Notes: generated by a model not told the origin, from the letters alone. A stretch of 63,432 nucleotides of DNA from an uncultured Verrucomicrobiota bacterium (GCA_903828255.1 CAIKLQ010000841.1:1-63432); one strand, 5' to 3'. Shown: positions 8,910 to 18,558, counted from the first letter of the stretch. A program made the numbers and translations.

Positions 8910-9296
8910 ATGAAAACCCTCTCATTGATTCTGATCACCGGACTCGTCTGCGGCGTCTGCACCTTGATGGCCGCGGCCCCAGGCAAAAGCGCCACCCTGC
9001 GGCATGTGGTGTCGTTCAAGTTCAAGGAAGCCGCCACCAAGGAACAAATCAAGGAAGTCGAGGACGCCTTCCGCGCGCTCAAGGGCAAGATTCCGGAAAT
9101 CGTGGCGCTCGAATGGGGCACGAATGTCAGTCCGGAGAAGCTCGACAAGGGCTTCACCCATTGCTGGGTGCTGACGTTCAAGAGCGACAAAGATCGCGAT
9201 GCTTACCTCATCCACCCCGCCCACAAGAAATTCGGCGCGATGCTCGGCCCGGTGCTGGGCGACGTGTTCGTCTTCGATTTTTGGAGTCGGGAATAA
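8910..9296 (+). CDS. Exported Dabb-family (stress-responsive alpha/beta barrel) protein
   Basis: The ATG at 8910 gives 128 residues beginning with a signal peptide (MKTLSLILITGLVCGVCTL, then AAAPGKS). The mature part is a Dabb domain: LRHVVSFKFKEAATKEQI, then a helix, then GTNVSPEKLDKGFTHCW and a final FDFWS. Dabb domains are small ferredoxin-like barrels that dimerise; in bacteria most are uncharacterised. Secreted versions are common in Verrucomicrobia and Planctomycetes. The gene is alone, divergent from adk and upstream of the six-hairpin glycosidase genes. Confidence 0.8.
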   Translation: MKTLSLILITGLVCGVCTLMAAAPGKSATLRHVVSFKFKEAATKEQIKEVEDAFRALKGKIPEIVALEWGTNVSPEKLDKGFTHCWVLTFKSDKDRDAYLIHPAHKKFGAMLGPVLGDVFVFDFWSRE

Positions 9297-9550
9297 TTGA
9301 AGCCCTCGCGGAGGCGGCGTTGCGCCATGCAAAAATGTTTTGAACCCGCCGCTCGGAGCCATAGCCAGGCAGTCAAACCACGGCGCGTCAACGCCGCGCG
9401 GAACGTAGGACAGGCGTGGCGGCTGACTCCATATTTACGGGTGGTTCGTCGGCGCTTCCAAACAATGACAATTCTCAGTGCCGGAAAGGTTGGGTTCAAC
9501 GACACCGCCTCAGGATGCCGAAGTTTCGTCCACTCCATGTTACCTCCCCC

Positions 9551-12500
9551 ATGAACCCTCCGCACCACCGCATTGGCTGGTTGTTGGTCCTCGCGAGTTT
9601 TCTCGCACTGACCCGGGCTGTCGCCGCTCCCGCCTTCGACGCCGCGCCGTTCGGCCAGCCGCTGCCGGAAGGCAACGGCGTGATGTGGGAAGACCCGCGT
9701 GAGATTCATCGCGTCGTTGTCCACTTTGCCACCGCTCCGCCCGCGCCGGAAAAACTCCACCTCGAATACTGGGGAAGCCGCTGGCCGGAGCAGCGATTGC
9801 CCAAGGACCGCGAGCCAGGCGGCGGGGACATCGGCTGGATGGAACTGGGTAACTGGTATAGCTACGATTGGCGGGTAGCCGACACAGAGGCGGCGGTGCG
9901 TGGCAATGTGATCGAGTTCACCTTCCGCCCGGTCAACGCCAAGGAGTTTCCCAAGGTCAAAGACTTCCCCGCCGAGTTCCGCTTCACGCTTAAACTTCGA
10001 GTAGTGGCGGACATACTGTTGCCGCGCATCGAGCAATTGGAAGCCTTCACGGATTCCACGGTCGAGGCGCGTTCAGTGCGGCTCGCGTTCGCCAAGGCAC
10101 CGGGCGCAAAGCTCGAAGTCACGGCGTTCAACGGACGCATCGAGGAGGTGGCGCGAGATTCCGCGGCGCAATTCCGGGCCAGTGTCCACACCACGGTGAA
10201 TTCCGATCCCAACACTTTCGACCGCACGCTCATCACGGTTCGCAACGGTCAGCACCCGTTCACCTTCAAGGCCGATGACCTCAAGGAAGGGCCGCTTTAC
10301 CTGCCGGACTTCGGCGCGGCCATCCTGCCAGAGGGCGACGCGCGCGACTATTCCGCCATCGCCGCCGAGGTAAAGGCGCGCGGGGCGAAGACGCTTTACG
10401 ACCGCGTGGCCGAACTGCCCGAACAAACGTGGCGCGCGGCGTGGGACGGCGTGCCGCGCAAGAAGTCCGACATTTATTTCCCGCTCGGCCTCGAAGGCGG
10501 GCGGGAGCGGTTCCGGCTCGAACCGAGCGGCAGCACTTCGTTCCGCTACAACGAGCTTTTTCTAAACAACCGCCCCGGCAAAGACACGCCACGCCTCGCC
10601 CTGGAAAAACGCTGGGTTAGTTTTACTTTCGGCCTGCCCGCGAAGCCAGTCTTCCGCACGCTGGTCGAAGACAGCTTGCCCGTGGTCCAAACCCGCTGGG
10701 AAGTGGACGGCGTGCGCATTGAGCAAACCGCCTTCGCCACGGCCTTGGACGGCACCCAAGCGGATGGCCCGCCGCCGGCCGGCGACACGTTCACTGTGTT
10801 TCTCGCGCGCTTCACCTTCACCAACGCCACCGCCGAAACGAAAACCGCCACGCTACCACTCACCTACCAGACTGGCGACGACACGGTGTTGCTGCGCGCC
10901 GACGCCGCCGGACGGCTTTGGTATGGCGACAAACTGCGCGGGCAATTCTTGACGGACGCGGCACCGATCGAGGAGCGGGGCCATTTGAAATGGTCTTGGC
11001 CGCTCGCGCCCGGCGAATCGCGGCAGGTCGTGTTAAAGATTCCCTACGTGATTTTGACCGAAACCAGTGAGCGGGCCGCGTTGCTGAAGCTCGACTACAA
11101 TCGAGAGCTTGCCGCCGTCTCCGACTACTGGCGGCGCCGCGTGACGCAGAGCGCGAAGCTTATCACCCCCGAGCCGATGCTTAATGACTTCTATCGTTCG
11201 CACGCGATGCACCTGCTGGTGAACTGCGAGCGCGAACCGGAAAGCGACCGGCGTTTTGCGCGCGTCGGCTCGTTTAGCTACGGCGCCTACGGCAATGAAT
11301 CGTGCATGATGGTCGTGGACTTAGATCGGCGCGGCTACCACCGGGAGGCGCAGGATTGCCTCGATGCCTGGCTGCATTATCAGGGCTCCGTCGCGCTGCC
11401 GGGTTCGTTCGCGTCAAAGGATGGCGTCCTCTACGGCGCGGGCGGTTACGAGTCCGGCGGCTACAACCAGCACCACGGCTGGATTCTCTGGATGCTGGCG
11501 GAACACTATCGCTTCACGCGCGATGCCCCCTGGCTGCGCCGCGCGGCACCCGGCATCGTAAAGGGTTGTGATTGGATCATCCGCGAAACCGCGCGCACGA
11601 AGGACCGGCACGAACTCGAACGTGGTCTGCTGCCCGCCGGTAGCCTCGAAGACATCGGCGACTGGTGGACGTGGCTTTCCACGAGTTGCTACACTTGGCG
11701 CGGGTTGGACTCCGCTGCGTGGGCGCTGGAACAAATTAAACATCCAGACGCCAAACGCATCCGCGCTGAAGCCACTGCCTACCACACCGCGCTACTCAAG
11801 AACTTCCGCACGGCCAGCGAGCGCTCGCCTGTGGTGCGCTTGCGCGATGGCACGGCAGTGCCGCACATCCCCTCGATGGTTCACCGGCGCGGACGTTACT
11901 TCGGCTGGATTTGCGAGACCCTGGAAGGTTCGCTGCATTTGCTTATCACCGGCGCCCTGCCGCCCCACGCGCCCGAGGCGGAATGGATTCTCAAGGACTA
12001 CGAGGACAACCGTTACCTCTCGAACCAATACGGCTACCTAGTGGAGGATTTCGAGCGTGATTGGTTCAGTCGTGGCGGCATGTCCATGCAAGCGTGCCTG
12101 CTACTGGACGTCGAGCCATACCTCTACCGCGATGACGTAAAGCAGGCGTTGCGCGCCCTGTTCAATGGCCAGGCCGTAAGCTATTTCCCCGACGTGCGCA
12201 TGAACACCGAGCACGCGTTGCCCGATGTGAGCGACTGGCGCGGCGACCATTTCAAGAGTAGCGATGAATCCAACACCGCCGGCTGGCTGCGCTACCTCTT
12301 CGTGCGCGAGGAAGGCGATACCTTGCTTATCGGTCAGGCCGTGCCGCGCGACTGGCTGCGCGCCGGGAAAGAATGTGGCATCGAACGCACGGTCACTTAC
12401 TTCGGCAAAACTACCGTGCGCTACGAAAGCGGACTAAACCAAATCACCGCCCAGCTTGAAGGACCCACGCGAAATCCGCCCAAACAAATTCGGGTCCGCT

Positions 12501-12637
12501 TCCGCGAGCCGAATGCTCGCCTACTCGCATCGGTCACGGTGAACGGAAAGCCGTGGAAGAAATTCAAAGGCGACTGGGTGGAGTTGCCAGGGAATATCGG
12601 CCCGGCAACGGTGGTGGCTCATTTCAGTCCGCCTTGA
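9551..12637 (+). CDS. Large secreted six-hairpin (alpha/alpha)6 glycosidase-like protein
   Basis: The frame is open from 9416, but the ATG at 9551 starts a signal peptide (MNPPHHRIGWLLVLASFLA, cleavage near AVAAP), giving 1028 residues. The N-terminal third is beta-rich (carbohydrate-binding or linker type). The central part, about residues 540-900, has repeated aromatic helices typical of six-hairpin glycosidases, with GAYGNESCMMVVDLDRRGY, SGGYNQHHGWILWMLAEHY and SLEDIGDWWTWLSTS. The glutamate and aspartate residues in these loops are candidate catalytic acids, but I cannot assign a GH family. The next gene follows after 8 bp and has a related fold, so the two are probably co-expressed and act outside the cytoplasm on the same glycan. 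Confidence 0.75.
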   Translation: MNPPHHRIGWLLVLASFLALTRAVAAPAFDAAPFGQPLPEGNGVMWEDPREIHRVVVHFATAPPAPEKLHLEYWGSRWPEQRLPKDREPGGGDIGWMELGNWYSYDWRVADTEAAVRGNVIEFTFRPVNAKEFPKVKDFPAEFRFTLKLRVVADILLPRIEQLEAFTDSTVEARSVRLAFAKAPGAKLEVTAFNGRIEEVARDSAAQFRASVHTTVNSDPNTFDRTLITVRNGQHPFTFKADDLKEGPLYLPDFGAAILPEGDARDYSAIAAEVKARGAKTLYDRVAELPEQTWRAAWDGVPRKKSDIYFPLGLEGGRERFRLEPSGSTSFRYNELFLNNRPGKDTPRLALEKRWVSFTFGLPAKPVFRTLVEDSLPVVQTRWEVDGVRIEQTAFATALDGTQADGPPPAGDTFTVFLARFTFTNATAETKTATLPLTYQTGDDTVLLRADAAGRLWYGDKLRGQFLTDAAPIEERGHLKWSWPLAPGESRQVVLKIPYVILTETSERAALLKLDYNRELAAVSDYWRRRVTQSAKLITPEPMLNDFYRSHAMHLLVNCEREPESDRRFARVGSFSYGAYGNESCMMVVDLDRRGYHREAQDCLDAWLHYQGSVALPGSFASKDGVLYGAGGYESGGYNQHHGWILWMLAEHYRFTRDAPWLRRAAPGIVKGCDWIIRETARTKDRHELERGLLPAGSLEDIGDWWTWLSTSCYTWRGLDSAAWALEQIKHPDAKRIRAEATAYHTALLKNFRTASERSPVVRLRDGTAVPHIPSMVHRRGRYFGWICETLEGSLHLLITGALPPHAPEAEWILKDYEDNRYLSNQYGYLVEDFERDWFSRGGMSMQACLLLDVEPYLYRDDVKQALRALFNGQAVSYFPDVRMNTEHALPDVSDWRGDHFKSSDESNTAGWLRYLFVREEGDTLLIGQAVPRDWLRAGKECGIERTVTYFGKTTVRYESGLNQITAQLEGPTRNPPKQIRVRFREPNARLLASVTVNGKPWKKFKGDWVELPGNIGPATVVAHFSPP

Positions 12638-12645
12638 GAAAACCC

Positions 12646-13839
12646 ATGAAAGCACTGCTCCAAATTGTTCTTTATCCCGCAATCCTTCCGCTGCTGCTCG
12701 CGCCGAGTATTGGCGCGAGCGAACCGATTCCAAGCTCCAATGTCTCTTGGTTAACCGCCACGACGCGCGAATTGATCAACGGTTGCCGCGTCACCGCGCA
12801 CAGTGGCATCTGGCTGTTCACGCCCGACGGTAAAGGCAACTACCGCGCGCTCTGGACGCGCGACTTCGCTTACATGGTCGAGAACGCCGGCGATCTCATG
12901 CAGCCCGCGCAAGTTGAAGCGGGGCTCTCCTATCTCATCAACGGCATCCGCGCCGATGGCGCGACGCCCGACCGCGTGCAACCCGACGGCGTGGCGGTTT
13001 ATGTGGGCGGGCCGCCGGACCATCCGTTGGGGGAACCCAATCTGGACAATGCGCCCTTCCTCGTCATCGCGGTGGCGGAGCACTTGAAACGCTTACCGAA
13101 ACAACCAGCGCAAAAACTCTTCCGCCTTTGGGCCGCGGCGCTCGACCGGGCGATGGACTGGGTGCCGCGCGGCGACTCCGGCCTAGTGTGGAACGATCCC
13201 GCGAAGCCACACTCGCCCTACGGCTTTACCGATACGATTGGCAAGACCGGCGAGCTGTTCTTTGAATCGCTGCTTTACTGGACCGCGTGCCGGCGCCTGG
13301 CGGAGTGGCATCAGAAGACCGGAGACGCCGCAGCGGCAAAGAAATATCGGGAGCGCGCCACCTTGATCGAGCACCATCTCGGAACTCTATGGGATGAAAA
13401 GTCCGGCGCGTTTCTCGCCGCCACGAAAGATTGCCGCCAACTCGATGTTTGGGGCAACGCCTACGCCATCTGGCTCGACTTCCCGCTGGGCCAGAAGCGC
13501 AAGCACGTCCTGCGATTTCTCGCCACGAATTACGAGCGTTGCGTCTGGCGCGGGCAAGTGCGGCATCTGTTGAAAGGCGAGTATTGGCAACGCCTGCTGG
13601 CGTCCGTGCCCCCGGAGCGTTACCAGAATGGCGCCTACTGGGCGACCGCCTCGGGCTGGATGATGTTCGCGTTGTCTCGAACCGATTCGCGGCTCGCGCA
13701 CCGAATGTGGACCGACTTGGTCGCGGACTTCCAAACTGGCGGCGTGTGTGAGTGTGTGAACGAAGGCTACCGGCAGTTGCCCAGCTATGTAGTCAGCGCC
13801 GCGAACCCACTGGCGGCGGCCCGACGGCTCAAATACTAA
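12646..13839 (+). CDS. Secreted six-hairpin glycosidase-like protein
   Basis: The ATG at 12646 gives 397 residues with a signal peptide (MKALLQIVLYPAILPLLLA, then PSIGASEP). The mature protein is an (alpha/alpha)6 type: ALWTRDFAYMVENAGDL, DGATPDRVQPDGVAVY, GFTDTIGKTGELFFESLLYW and DVWGNAYAIWLDFPLG are typical inner-helix segments with conserved acidic residues and tryptophans. The WTRD motif near the N-terminus resembles the substrate pocket of debranching and trehalase-like enzymes, but the substrate is unknown. It lies 8 bp after the larger six-hairpin gene, forming a two-gene operon. Confidence 0.75.
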   Translation: MKALLQIVLYPAILPLLLAPSIGASEPIPSSNVSWLTATTRELINGCRVTAHSGIWLFTPDGKGNYRALWTRDFAYMVENAGDLMQPAQVEAGLSYLINGIRADGATPDRVQPDGVAVYVGGPPDHPLGEPNLDNAPFLVIAVAEHLKRLPKQPAQKLFRLWAAALDRAMDWVPRGDSGLVWNDPAKPHSPYGFTDTIGKTGELFFESLLYWTACRRLAEWHQKTGDAAAAKKYRERATLIEHHLGTLWDEKSGAFLAATKDCRQLDVWGNAYAIWLDFPLGQKRKHVLRFLATNYERCVWRGQVRHLLKGEYWQRLLASVPPERYQNGAYWATASGWMMFALSRTDSRLAHRMWTDLVADFQTGGVCECVNEGYRQLPSYVVSAANPLAAARRLKY

Positions 13840-14078
13840 CTACTCCACCTTAGCCCAGGGGCCCTCCCCCGGCGGGTGGCGGCCCGGGGCAACTGATGGC
13901 TTTGCGTCTTTGGGTAAAGGTAGCCGCACCGATGATGATGGGGGCGGTCCTGGAAGTAGCAGTCGAGAGCGACATGGCCACCTTCCCACCCGGCGCCGCC
14001 AACCCCTGCTTCCAGCCACGGCTCCAATAGCGCCCACTGCGCGGCGGTCAAATCGAAAGGATCGGAGGTGGTTTGCAT
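13836..14078 (-). pseudogene. Possible remnant of an IS5-type transposase (N-terminus only)
   Basis: The minus strand encodes DLTAAQWALLEPWLEAG, which matches the opening of IS5/IS4-type transposases (helix-turn-helix DUF4096 part). After about 30 residues the match fades; a piece CGYLYPK may correspond to the usual CQWRYLPKDFP in a damaged form. No DDE residues remain. The rest of the 494-bp gap up to 14333 holds a hairpin of TTACCCTC and GAGGGTAA near 14263-14285 and no other gene. Confidence 0.4.
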
Positions 14079-14333
14079 CCTGCCATACTTCTAGAGCCCC
14101 TCGAACCTTTACCGTCCTACCCGCCGAAGGTTCTCTTTTTAGGACCGGCTCTCAGAACTGGTTGCAAGCGCTAATAGCGGCGATTTGTTAATGGCAGCAT
14201 GTGCAGGCATGACGATTGAACCAAATCACGAAGGGGTAGTTTCGGCAAAAGGATTACCCTCTTTGTCGGTAGTCCGAGGGTAACGAGGACTGGGACGAGA
14301 ACGAAAGGCTGCTCCGACCGAAGCTGCAGTCCA

Positions 14334-15364
14334 TCAGGCCTTCCGACTCACCGTTTGGATCCACGCCTGATGGTCAAGATACCAGCGGATGGTTTCGCGG
14401 ATACCATCCTCGAACTTGTGCGCGGGGGTCCACCCGAGTTCCTGCTGCATCTTTGAAGCGTCAATGGCGTAGCGCAGATCGTGGCCGGGCCGGTCTTTGA
14501 CGAACGCGATGAGTTGGCGGGATTGGCCGCCGAGCTGGGGCGCGAATTCGTCCACGGTGTCGCAAATCAGTTGGACGATGTGAAGGTTCGCCCACTCATT
14601 ATGCCCACCGATGTTGTAGGTCTCGCCGCTCCGGCCCCGCGTGAGCACGAGCCAGAGGGCCTCCGCGTGATCGCGCACATACAGCCAGTCGCGCACGTTC
14701 AAGCCCTGGCCATAGACCGGAATTGCTTTCCGCGCCAGCACGCTCTGGATGACGACCGGGATGAGTTTCTCCGGAAACTGGAACGGGCCGTAGTTGTTGG
14801 AGCAATTCGTGATAACCGTGTTTAGTCCGTAAGTATGGTGATAGGCGCGCACCAGCATGTCGCTCGACGCCTTGCTCGCTGAATATGGCGAGTTCGGGGC
14901 ATAGGGGGTGGTTTCAGTGAAGCAACCCGTCGGGCCGAGGGAGCCATAGACTTCATCGGTGGAGACGTGGTGGAAGCGGGGGGCGGTTGCGAGTTGAGGG
15001 TTGAGGGAGCGGCCAGCCAGCAAGTGCGACAAGCCTCCAACAAGTTGAACGTGCCGACGACATTGGTGTGAACGAAATCGCCCGGCCCAGTGATGGAACG
15101 GTCCACATGGGATTCCGCCGCCAAGTGCATGACATGGGTGATCTCATGCTGCTCCACGACCCGCAACGTCGCGGCCTTGTCGCGGAGGTCCACCTGCTCG
15201 AAGGCGTATTTCGGATGTTGCGCGACCAGTTCCAGGTTCGCCAGATGCCCGGCGTAAGTGAGGCAATCCAGATTGACGAGCTTCGTGATGGCAGGCTGGT
15301 CAATGATGTGATGGATCAGGTTCGACCCGATGAATCCCGCGCCGCCGGTGATGAGTAGGTTCAT
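14334..15364 (-). pseudogene. rfbB: dTDP-glucose 4,6-dehydratase, split by a frameshift
   Basis: Two overlapping minus-strand frames together make one full RfbB/RmlB. The first part (from ATG 15364) has the NAD site [10 protein letters not shown] and [17 protein letters not shown]. The second (frame open from about 15032 to the stop at 14334) has [11 protein letters not shown], the catalytic YSASKASSD, and [14 protein letters not shown]. The shift lies between LLEAC and FHHVST, about 14970-15035, and amounts to the loss of one base modulo three. A heptanucleotide repeat lies in this zone. RfbB makes dTDP-4-keto-6-deoxyglucose for rhamnose synthesis. Whether the gene is dead, phase-variable or affected by a sequencing error cannot be decided here. 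Its start overlaps the stop of the neighbouring gene by 4 bp. Confidence 0.8.
14991..15007. repeat. Heptamer repeat inside rfbB
   Basis: Seven-base units GAGTTGA, GGGTTGA and GGG(AGCG) in register, lying exactly in the zone where the rfbB frame changes. Gain or loss of one unit shifts the frame by one. It is the complement of the CAACCCT-type heptamers seen after dnaX (24692-24719). Confidence 0.6.
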
Positions 15365-16317
15365 GATTTGTTTTCAGGCTGCCAATTCTGGAGCGCAGCC
15401 TCCAACGCCTCCAGCACCGGGCGCATTTTGACGCCCGCCGCCAGCAACTTGGTCGTATCCAGCACGCAATTCGAGCGGGGCGTCTTCGCCGCCACTTGGT
15501 AAAACTCCGCGTCGCTGGCCCAGAACTCAAAACGCCTTGCGGGCTTCAAATACTTTTCGACCAGCGCGACAACTTGCCGCGTGGTGACGAAGCCGGGGTT
15601 GGTGACGTTGTAGATTCCGAACGGCGCACGCTGCGCCCAAAGATCCAGACACGCGGTCGCAAAGTCTGATCGGTGCGAGATGGAGTTCACGTTGTCATAA
15701 ACCTTCGCGTAACGTTGCAACTTGCTCAGGTAATTGCGCACGTTGTCGAACTCATCGAAAGGAATCCGTGGGCGCCAGATGTAGCTCCGACCGACGCCGC
15801 GAATCACTTCCTCGCCCAAAGCTTTTGTGCCGCTGTAAAAACTGCACGGGCCGTCGCGGAACGAAAAATTCGGCACGTCGGTCTCGGTGAAACCGCGCAC
15901 CCAGTCCGGAGAATTCTCCAGCAGGGCGCGCAGTTGTGGCGTGGTTAGGTCCTTCTCGACTCGCTCCCGACCGCTTTCCACGATTTTTGCGCCAGTGTAA
16001 ATGCACCCGGACGACACCTGCCCCCACGGAATTTCCGCCGCCGCGCAAGCCGTGGCGATTGTCAGCGGCAGCACGGCGTTGCCCACCAGTGTGTCAGCCT
16101 TGGCGGTTTCGCAGGCGTCCACGTTGGGCTTGCCGGTGTAACCCGCGCAGTTGATGACGAACTCCGGCTGGTTTGCTCTCAGGAAAGTCAGCAACGGATC
16201 AAACCGCGTGTAATCCAATTCGCTTCGGGAAACATTTCGGAAAGGCAACTCGCGGCGTTGAAGCTCAAGCCGAAACGCACCGCCGAGATACCCCGTGCCG
16301 CCAAACAGTAAAATCAT
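15361..16317 (-). CDS. NRS/ER-like dTDP-4-keto-rhamnose epimerase/reductase
   Basis: A 318-residue extended short-chain dehydrogenase. The NAD(P) motif is GGTGYLGG (residues 6-13) and the catalytic pair is Tyr161/Lys165 in [11 protein letters not shown]. The pattern [21 protein letters not shown], then RPRIPF and IYNVTNPG follows the plant and fungal bifunctional enzyme NRS/ER (UER1), which carries out both 3,5-epimerisation and 4-reduction of the keto-sugar, more closely than a simple RmlD. A cysteine (Cys69) sits in the PNVDxCE motif that plants also have. The operon contains rfbA and rfbB but no separate rfbC epimerase, which fits a bifunctional role. It overlaps both neighbours by 4 bp (ATGA), so translation is coupled. 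Standard annotation would call it rfbD. Confidence 0.75.
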   Translation of the reverse strand: MILLFGGTGYLGGAFRLELQRRELPFRNVSRSELDYTRFDPLLTFLRANQPEFVINCAGYTGKPNVDACETAKADTLVGNAVLPLTIATACAAAEIPWGQVSSGCIYTGAKIVESGRERVEKDLTTPQLRALLENSPDWVRGFTETDVPNFSFRDGPCSFYSGTKALGEEVIRGVGRSYIWRPRIPFDEFDNVRNYLSKLQRYAKVYDNVNSISHRSDFATACLDLWAQRAPFGIYNVTNPGFVTTRQVVALVEKYLKPARRFEFWASDAEFYQVAAKTPRSNCVLDTTKLLAAGVKMRPVLEALEAALQNWQPENKS

Positions 16318-17198
16318 TTTGAATCCTTCAGCCGTTCCGCCTCAGCCACCACCTCGGCGAGATATTCGCGGTATTCGCACTTCGGAATCCGGTTCGTGAC
16401 TTCCGCAAGTTGCGCGAGCGAAATGAATCCACTTCGGAACGCTGCCTCCTCCGGGCAGCCAATCTTGATGCCGGCGCGCTTTTCAATGGTCTGCACGTAG
16501 GCGCTCGCCTCGTGCAAGCTGCTGCTCGTGCCCGCGTCGAGCCACGCGAAGCCACGCCCGACGCGATACACCCGCAGCGCGCCCTGACGCAGATACGCGA
16601 CATTCAGGTCGGTGATTTCAAGTTCGCCGCGCGCCGACGGCCTCAGGTTTTTCGCCACGTCCACGACGCTATTGTCGTAGATGTAGAGCCCGGGCACGGC
16701 GTAGTTGCTCTTGGGTTGGGCTGGCTTTTCCTCAATGGAAATGGCCTGCCCCATCCCGTCGAACTCCACCACGCCGTAACGCTCCGGATCATTGACGTGA
16801 TAACCGAAGATCACCGCGCCGGATTGGAATTCAGCGAACGCCTTGTGGAACGTGTCGCCGCCGTAAAAAATGTTATCGCCCAGAATCAGCGTCACAGCGT
16901 CGGCCCCGATGAACGATTCGGCGATCAGGAACGCCTGCGCGATGCCTGCGGGTTTGGCCTGTTCGCGATACTCGATGGACAAGCCCCAAGCGCTGCCGTC
17001 GCCGAGCAGTTGTTTGAAACGGGGCAAATCGTGCGGGGTAGAGATCAGGCAAAGCTCGCGGATGCCGCCCTCAATCAACGTCGTAAGCGGGTAATACACC
17101 ATCGGCTTGTCATAGACGGGTTGAAGCTGCTTGCTGGCGACCAGCGTCAGGGGAAACAGGCGCGACCCCGCGCCACCGGCTAGAATGATGCCTTTCAT
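16314..17198 (-). CDS. rfbA: Glucose-1-phosphate thymidylyltransferase
   Basis: From the ATG at 17198 the protein has 294 residues and begins MKGIILAGGAGSRLFPLT, the nucleotide-binding signature of RfbA/RmlA. Other landmarks are YYPLTTLIEGGI, LILGDNIFYG, EEKPAQPKSNYAVPGLY and GFAWLDAGT. It makes dTDP-glucose from glucose-1-phosphate and dTTP, the first step to dTDP-L-rhamnose. An upstream extension to 17240 is open but lacks family similarity. It is the first gene of the three-gene minus-strand operon. Confidence 0.92.
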   Translation of the reverse strand: MKGIILAGGAGSRLFPLTLVASKQLQPVYDKPMVYYPLTTLIEGGIRELCLISTPHDLPRFKQLLGDGSAWGLSIEYREQAKPAGIAQAFLIAESFIGADAVTLILGDNIFYGGDTFHKAFAEFQSGAVIFGYHVNDPERYGVVEFDGMGQAISIEEKPAQPKSNYAVPGLYIYDNSVVDVAKNLRPSARGELEITDLNVAYLRQGALRVYRVGRGFAWLDAGTSSSLHEASAYVQTIEKRAGIKIGCPEEAAFRSGFISLAQLAEVTNRIPKCEYREYLAEVVAEAERLKDSK

Positions 17199-17359
17199 TG
17201 AGTGGAGACTAGGGGCAATGACTCCGTTTGAAAAGCCCAAGTTTACCGAGCCATTGCAACCGCGATCAAAATAATTCTGGGGCTGGCGCTACAGATGCCG
17301 GGACCGGCCCTCGATTTCCAATCTTCAGAACGACGGGTTACGGAAACTCGTCAGGACCA

Positions 17360-18013
17360 TCAAATTCCGTCCGCGCCCTCGCGGTCCTCGCTCAAATTGA
17401 TGACCAGTTTACCCGGTCGGTGCTCCAGGCTGACGGCTCCCCGCGCCATCACCCGCGACCGCCCGCCCGGCACACTCACGCTGAGTTCGAACTTTCCATC
17501 CGCGATCTGAAGCGTGTTTCGTTGGCCGGATAGCTCGGCATTTTTCTCACAGGACCAGGAACTTCCGCGCAATGCCGCCAAACTGAAGGCTTGCAAACCA
17601 TCGGCTTCCGTTCCCGGCAGGCCGCCCTTCGATCCCTCTTGCCCGGCCGGGCTTACGGACGGAGCGACTTGCTTTTGTTCCATGAAGTGGAGGAAGAACA
17701 TCATGCCGTACACCGCCCAGAACGCCACGCCACACACCAAGGCGATCAGGTAAACTTTCTGCGGCGGAAGTTCGATTTTGGAATAATACGACAGCCCAAG
17801 AATGACCGCCGGGAACACCAGCGAAACCGGAAGCGTGTGCCAATGCCACCGCCGGGCCGAACCCATCATCACGCCCGCCACCACGGTCGTACTGAGAGTG
17901 CCCAGGAAACTGAAGAGCACCGTGAGCAAAACCGTCACCCCGGTGAGCGCGGCCAAGACTCCGAGTGGCCGCAGCGCGTTCTTTGTGCGCATGGAGTTCA
18001 TACCTGGGGCCAT
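17360..18013 (-). CDS. Membrane protein with C-terminal soluble domain, unknown
   Basis: A 217-residue protein with four hydrophobic segments in the first half (about 17-40, 42-52, 60-76 and 86-110) and a soluble C-terminal domain of about 90 residues that begins after a Gly/Pro-rich linker (SPAGQEGSKGGLPG). The end of the protein (SWSCEKNAELSGQRNTLQIA and VSLEHRPGKLVINLSED) looks like a small beta domain. No family is recognised. The start could be ATG 18013 or one of the next two methionines. It lies upstream of rfbA on the same strand with a 160-bp gap. Confidence 0.6.
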   Translation of the reverse strand: MAPGMNSMRTKNALRPLGVLAALTGVTVLLTVLFSFLGTLSTTVVAGVMMGSARRWHWHTLPVSLVFPAVILGLSYYSKIELPPQKVYLIALVCGVAFWAVYGMMFFLHFMEQKQVAPSVSPAGQEGSKGGLPGTEADGLQAFSLAALRGSSWSCEKNAELSGQRNTLQIADGKFELSVSVPGGRSRVMARGAVSLEHRPGKLVINLSEDREGADGI

Positions 18014-18275
18014 GAATGGGGTCGCAATCGGACGGGAGGATTAACCCTGGCGTCTGCACGCATATAGTCGAAGCGCATAAGTATTGGCCGAAACCGGCTG
18101 AGTTCCGCGCGGACATTCAGCGGGGCAGCCGATTCCGTCACGGCATTTTTTGCCGAACCTTGCGCAGAAATTGACCTCGCGGAAAATTTCTTGGCGCCCG
18201 GTCCCGGTTCACTTACGCGGGACACCCCCCCATCTCGACTACGATCTTCTGGCCGCACGCACATAGGATGCCTTG

Positions 18276-18425
18276 ATGAAACGGCTCTCGCAGCCAGAGA
18301 CTGAACCGCCGCCACCCCCTGCCAGCAAGGAGGTAAACCACCAGCCGGACCAAGACAGTTCCCCTCATGGGATTCGCCAGGGTTGGGTTAATGGTGGCGA
18401 TGCCCGTCCGATGTTTGGCGGTTGA
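18276..18425 (+). CDS. Possible small proline-rich protein (49 aa)
   Basis: A short frame from ATG 18276 to TGA 18423-18425 encodes a hydrophilic 49-residue peptide starting MKRLSQPETEPPPPPASKE and ending ARPMFGG. An AGGA lies about 9 bases before the ATG. There is no recognised homologue, so it could be chance. The rest of the 545-bp gap between 18014 and 18558 contains only the promoter-like sequence described next. Confidence 0.3.
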   Translation: MKRLSQPETEPPPPPASKEVNHQPDQDSSPHGIRQGWVNGGDARPMFGG

Positions 18426-18515
18426 AGCTGGCCCCGGACCATCCGATTCTGCGAGTCATAGGTTACGAGGTCGCACCATTCTCCAGACGATTGTTACAGA
18501 CGGCACCGCGATTCG

Positions 18516-18524
18516 TGATATAAT
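18516..18524 (+). promoter_or_regulatory. Extended -10 promoter (TGaTATAAT)
   Basis: A perfect TATAAT at 18519-18524 with the extended-minus-10 TG at 18516-18517 lies 35 bp before the ATG at 18559. There is no good -35 box at 17 bp. The position predicts a transcript start near 18531 and a 5' leader of roughly 28 bases. Confidence 0.55.
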
Positions 18525-18558
18525 CGGTCGCTTAACTGGGCTCAAGAATCGAAAAATT

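Noticed and set aside
14263..14285. Terminator between the glycosidase operon and rfbB
   Set aside because: The stem is only 8 bp, the loop is long and there is no T-run on either side.
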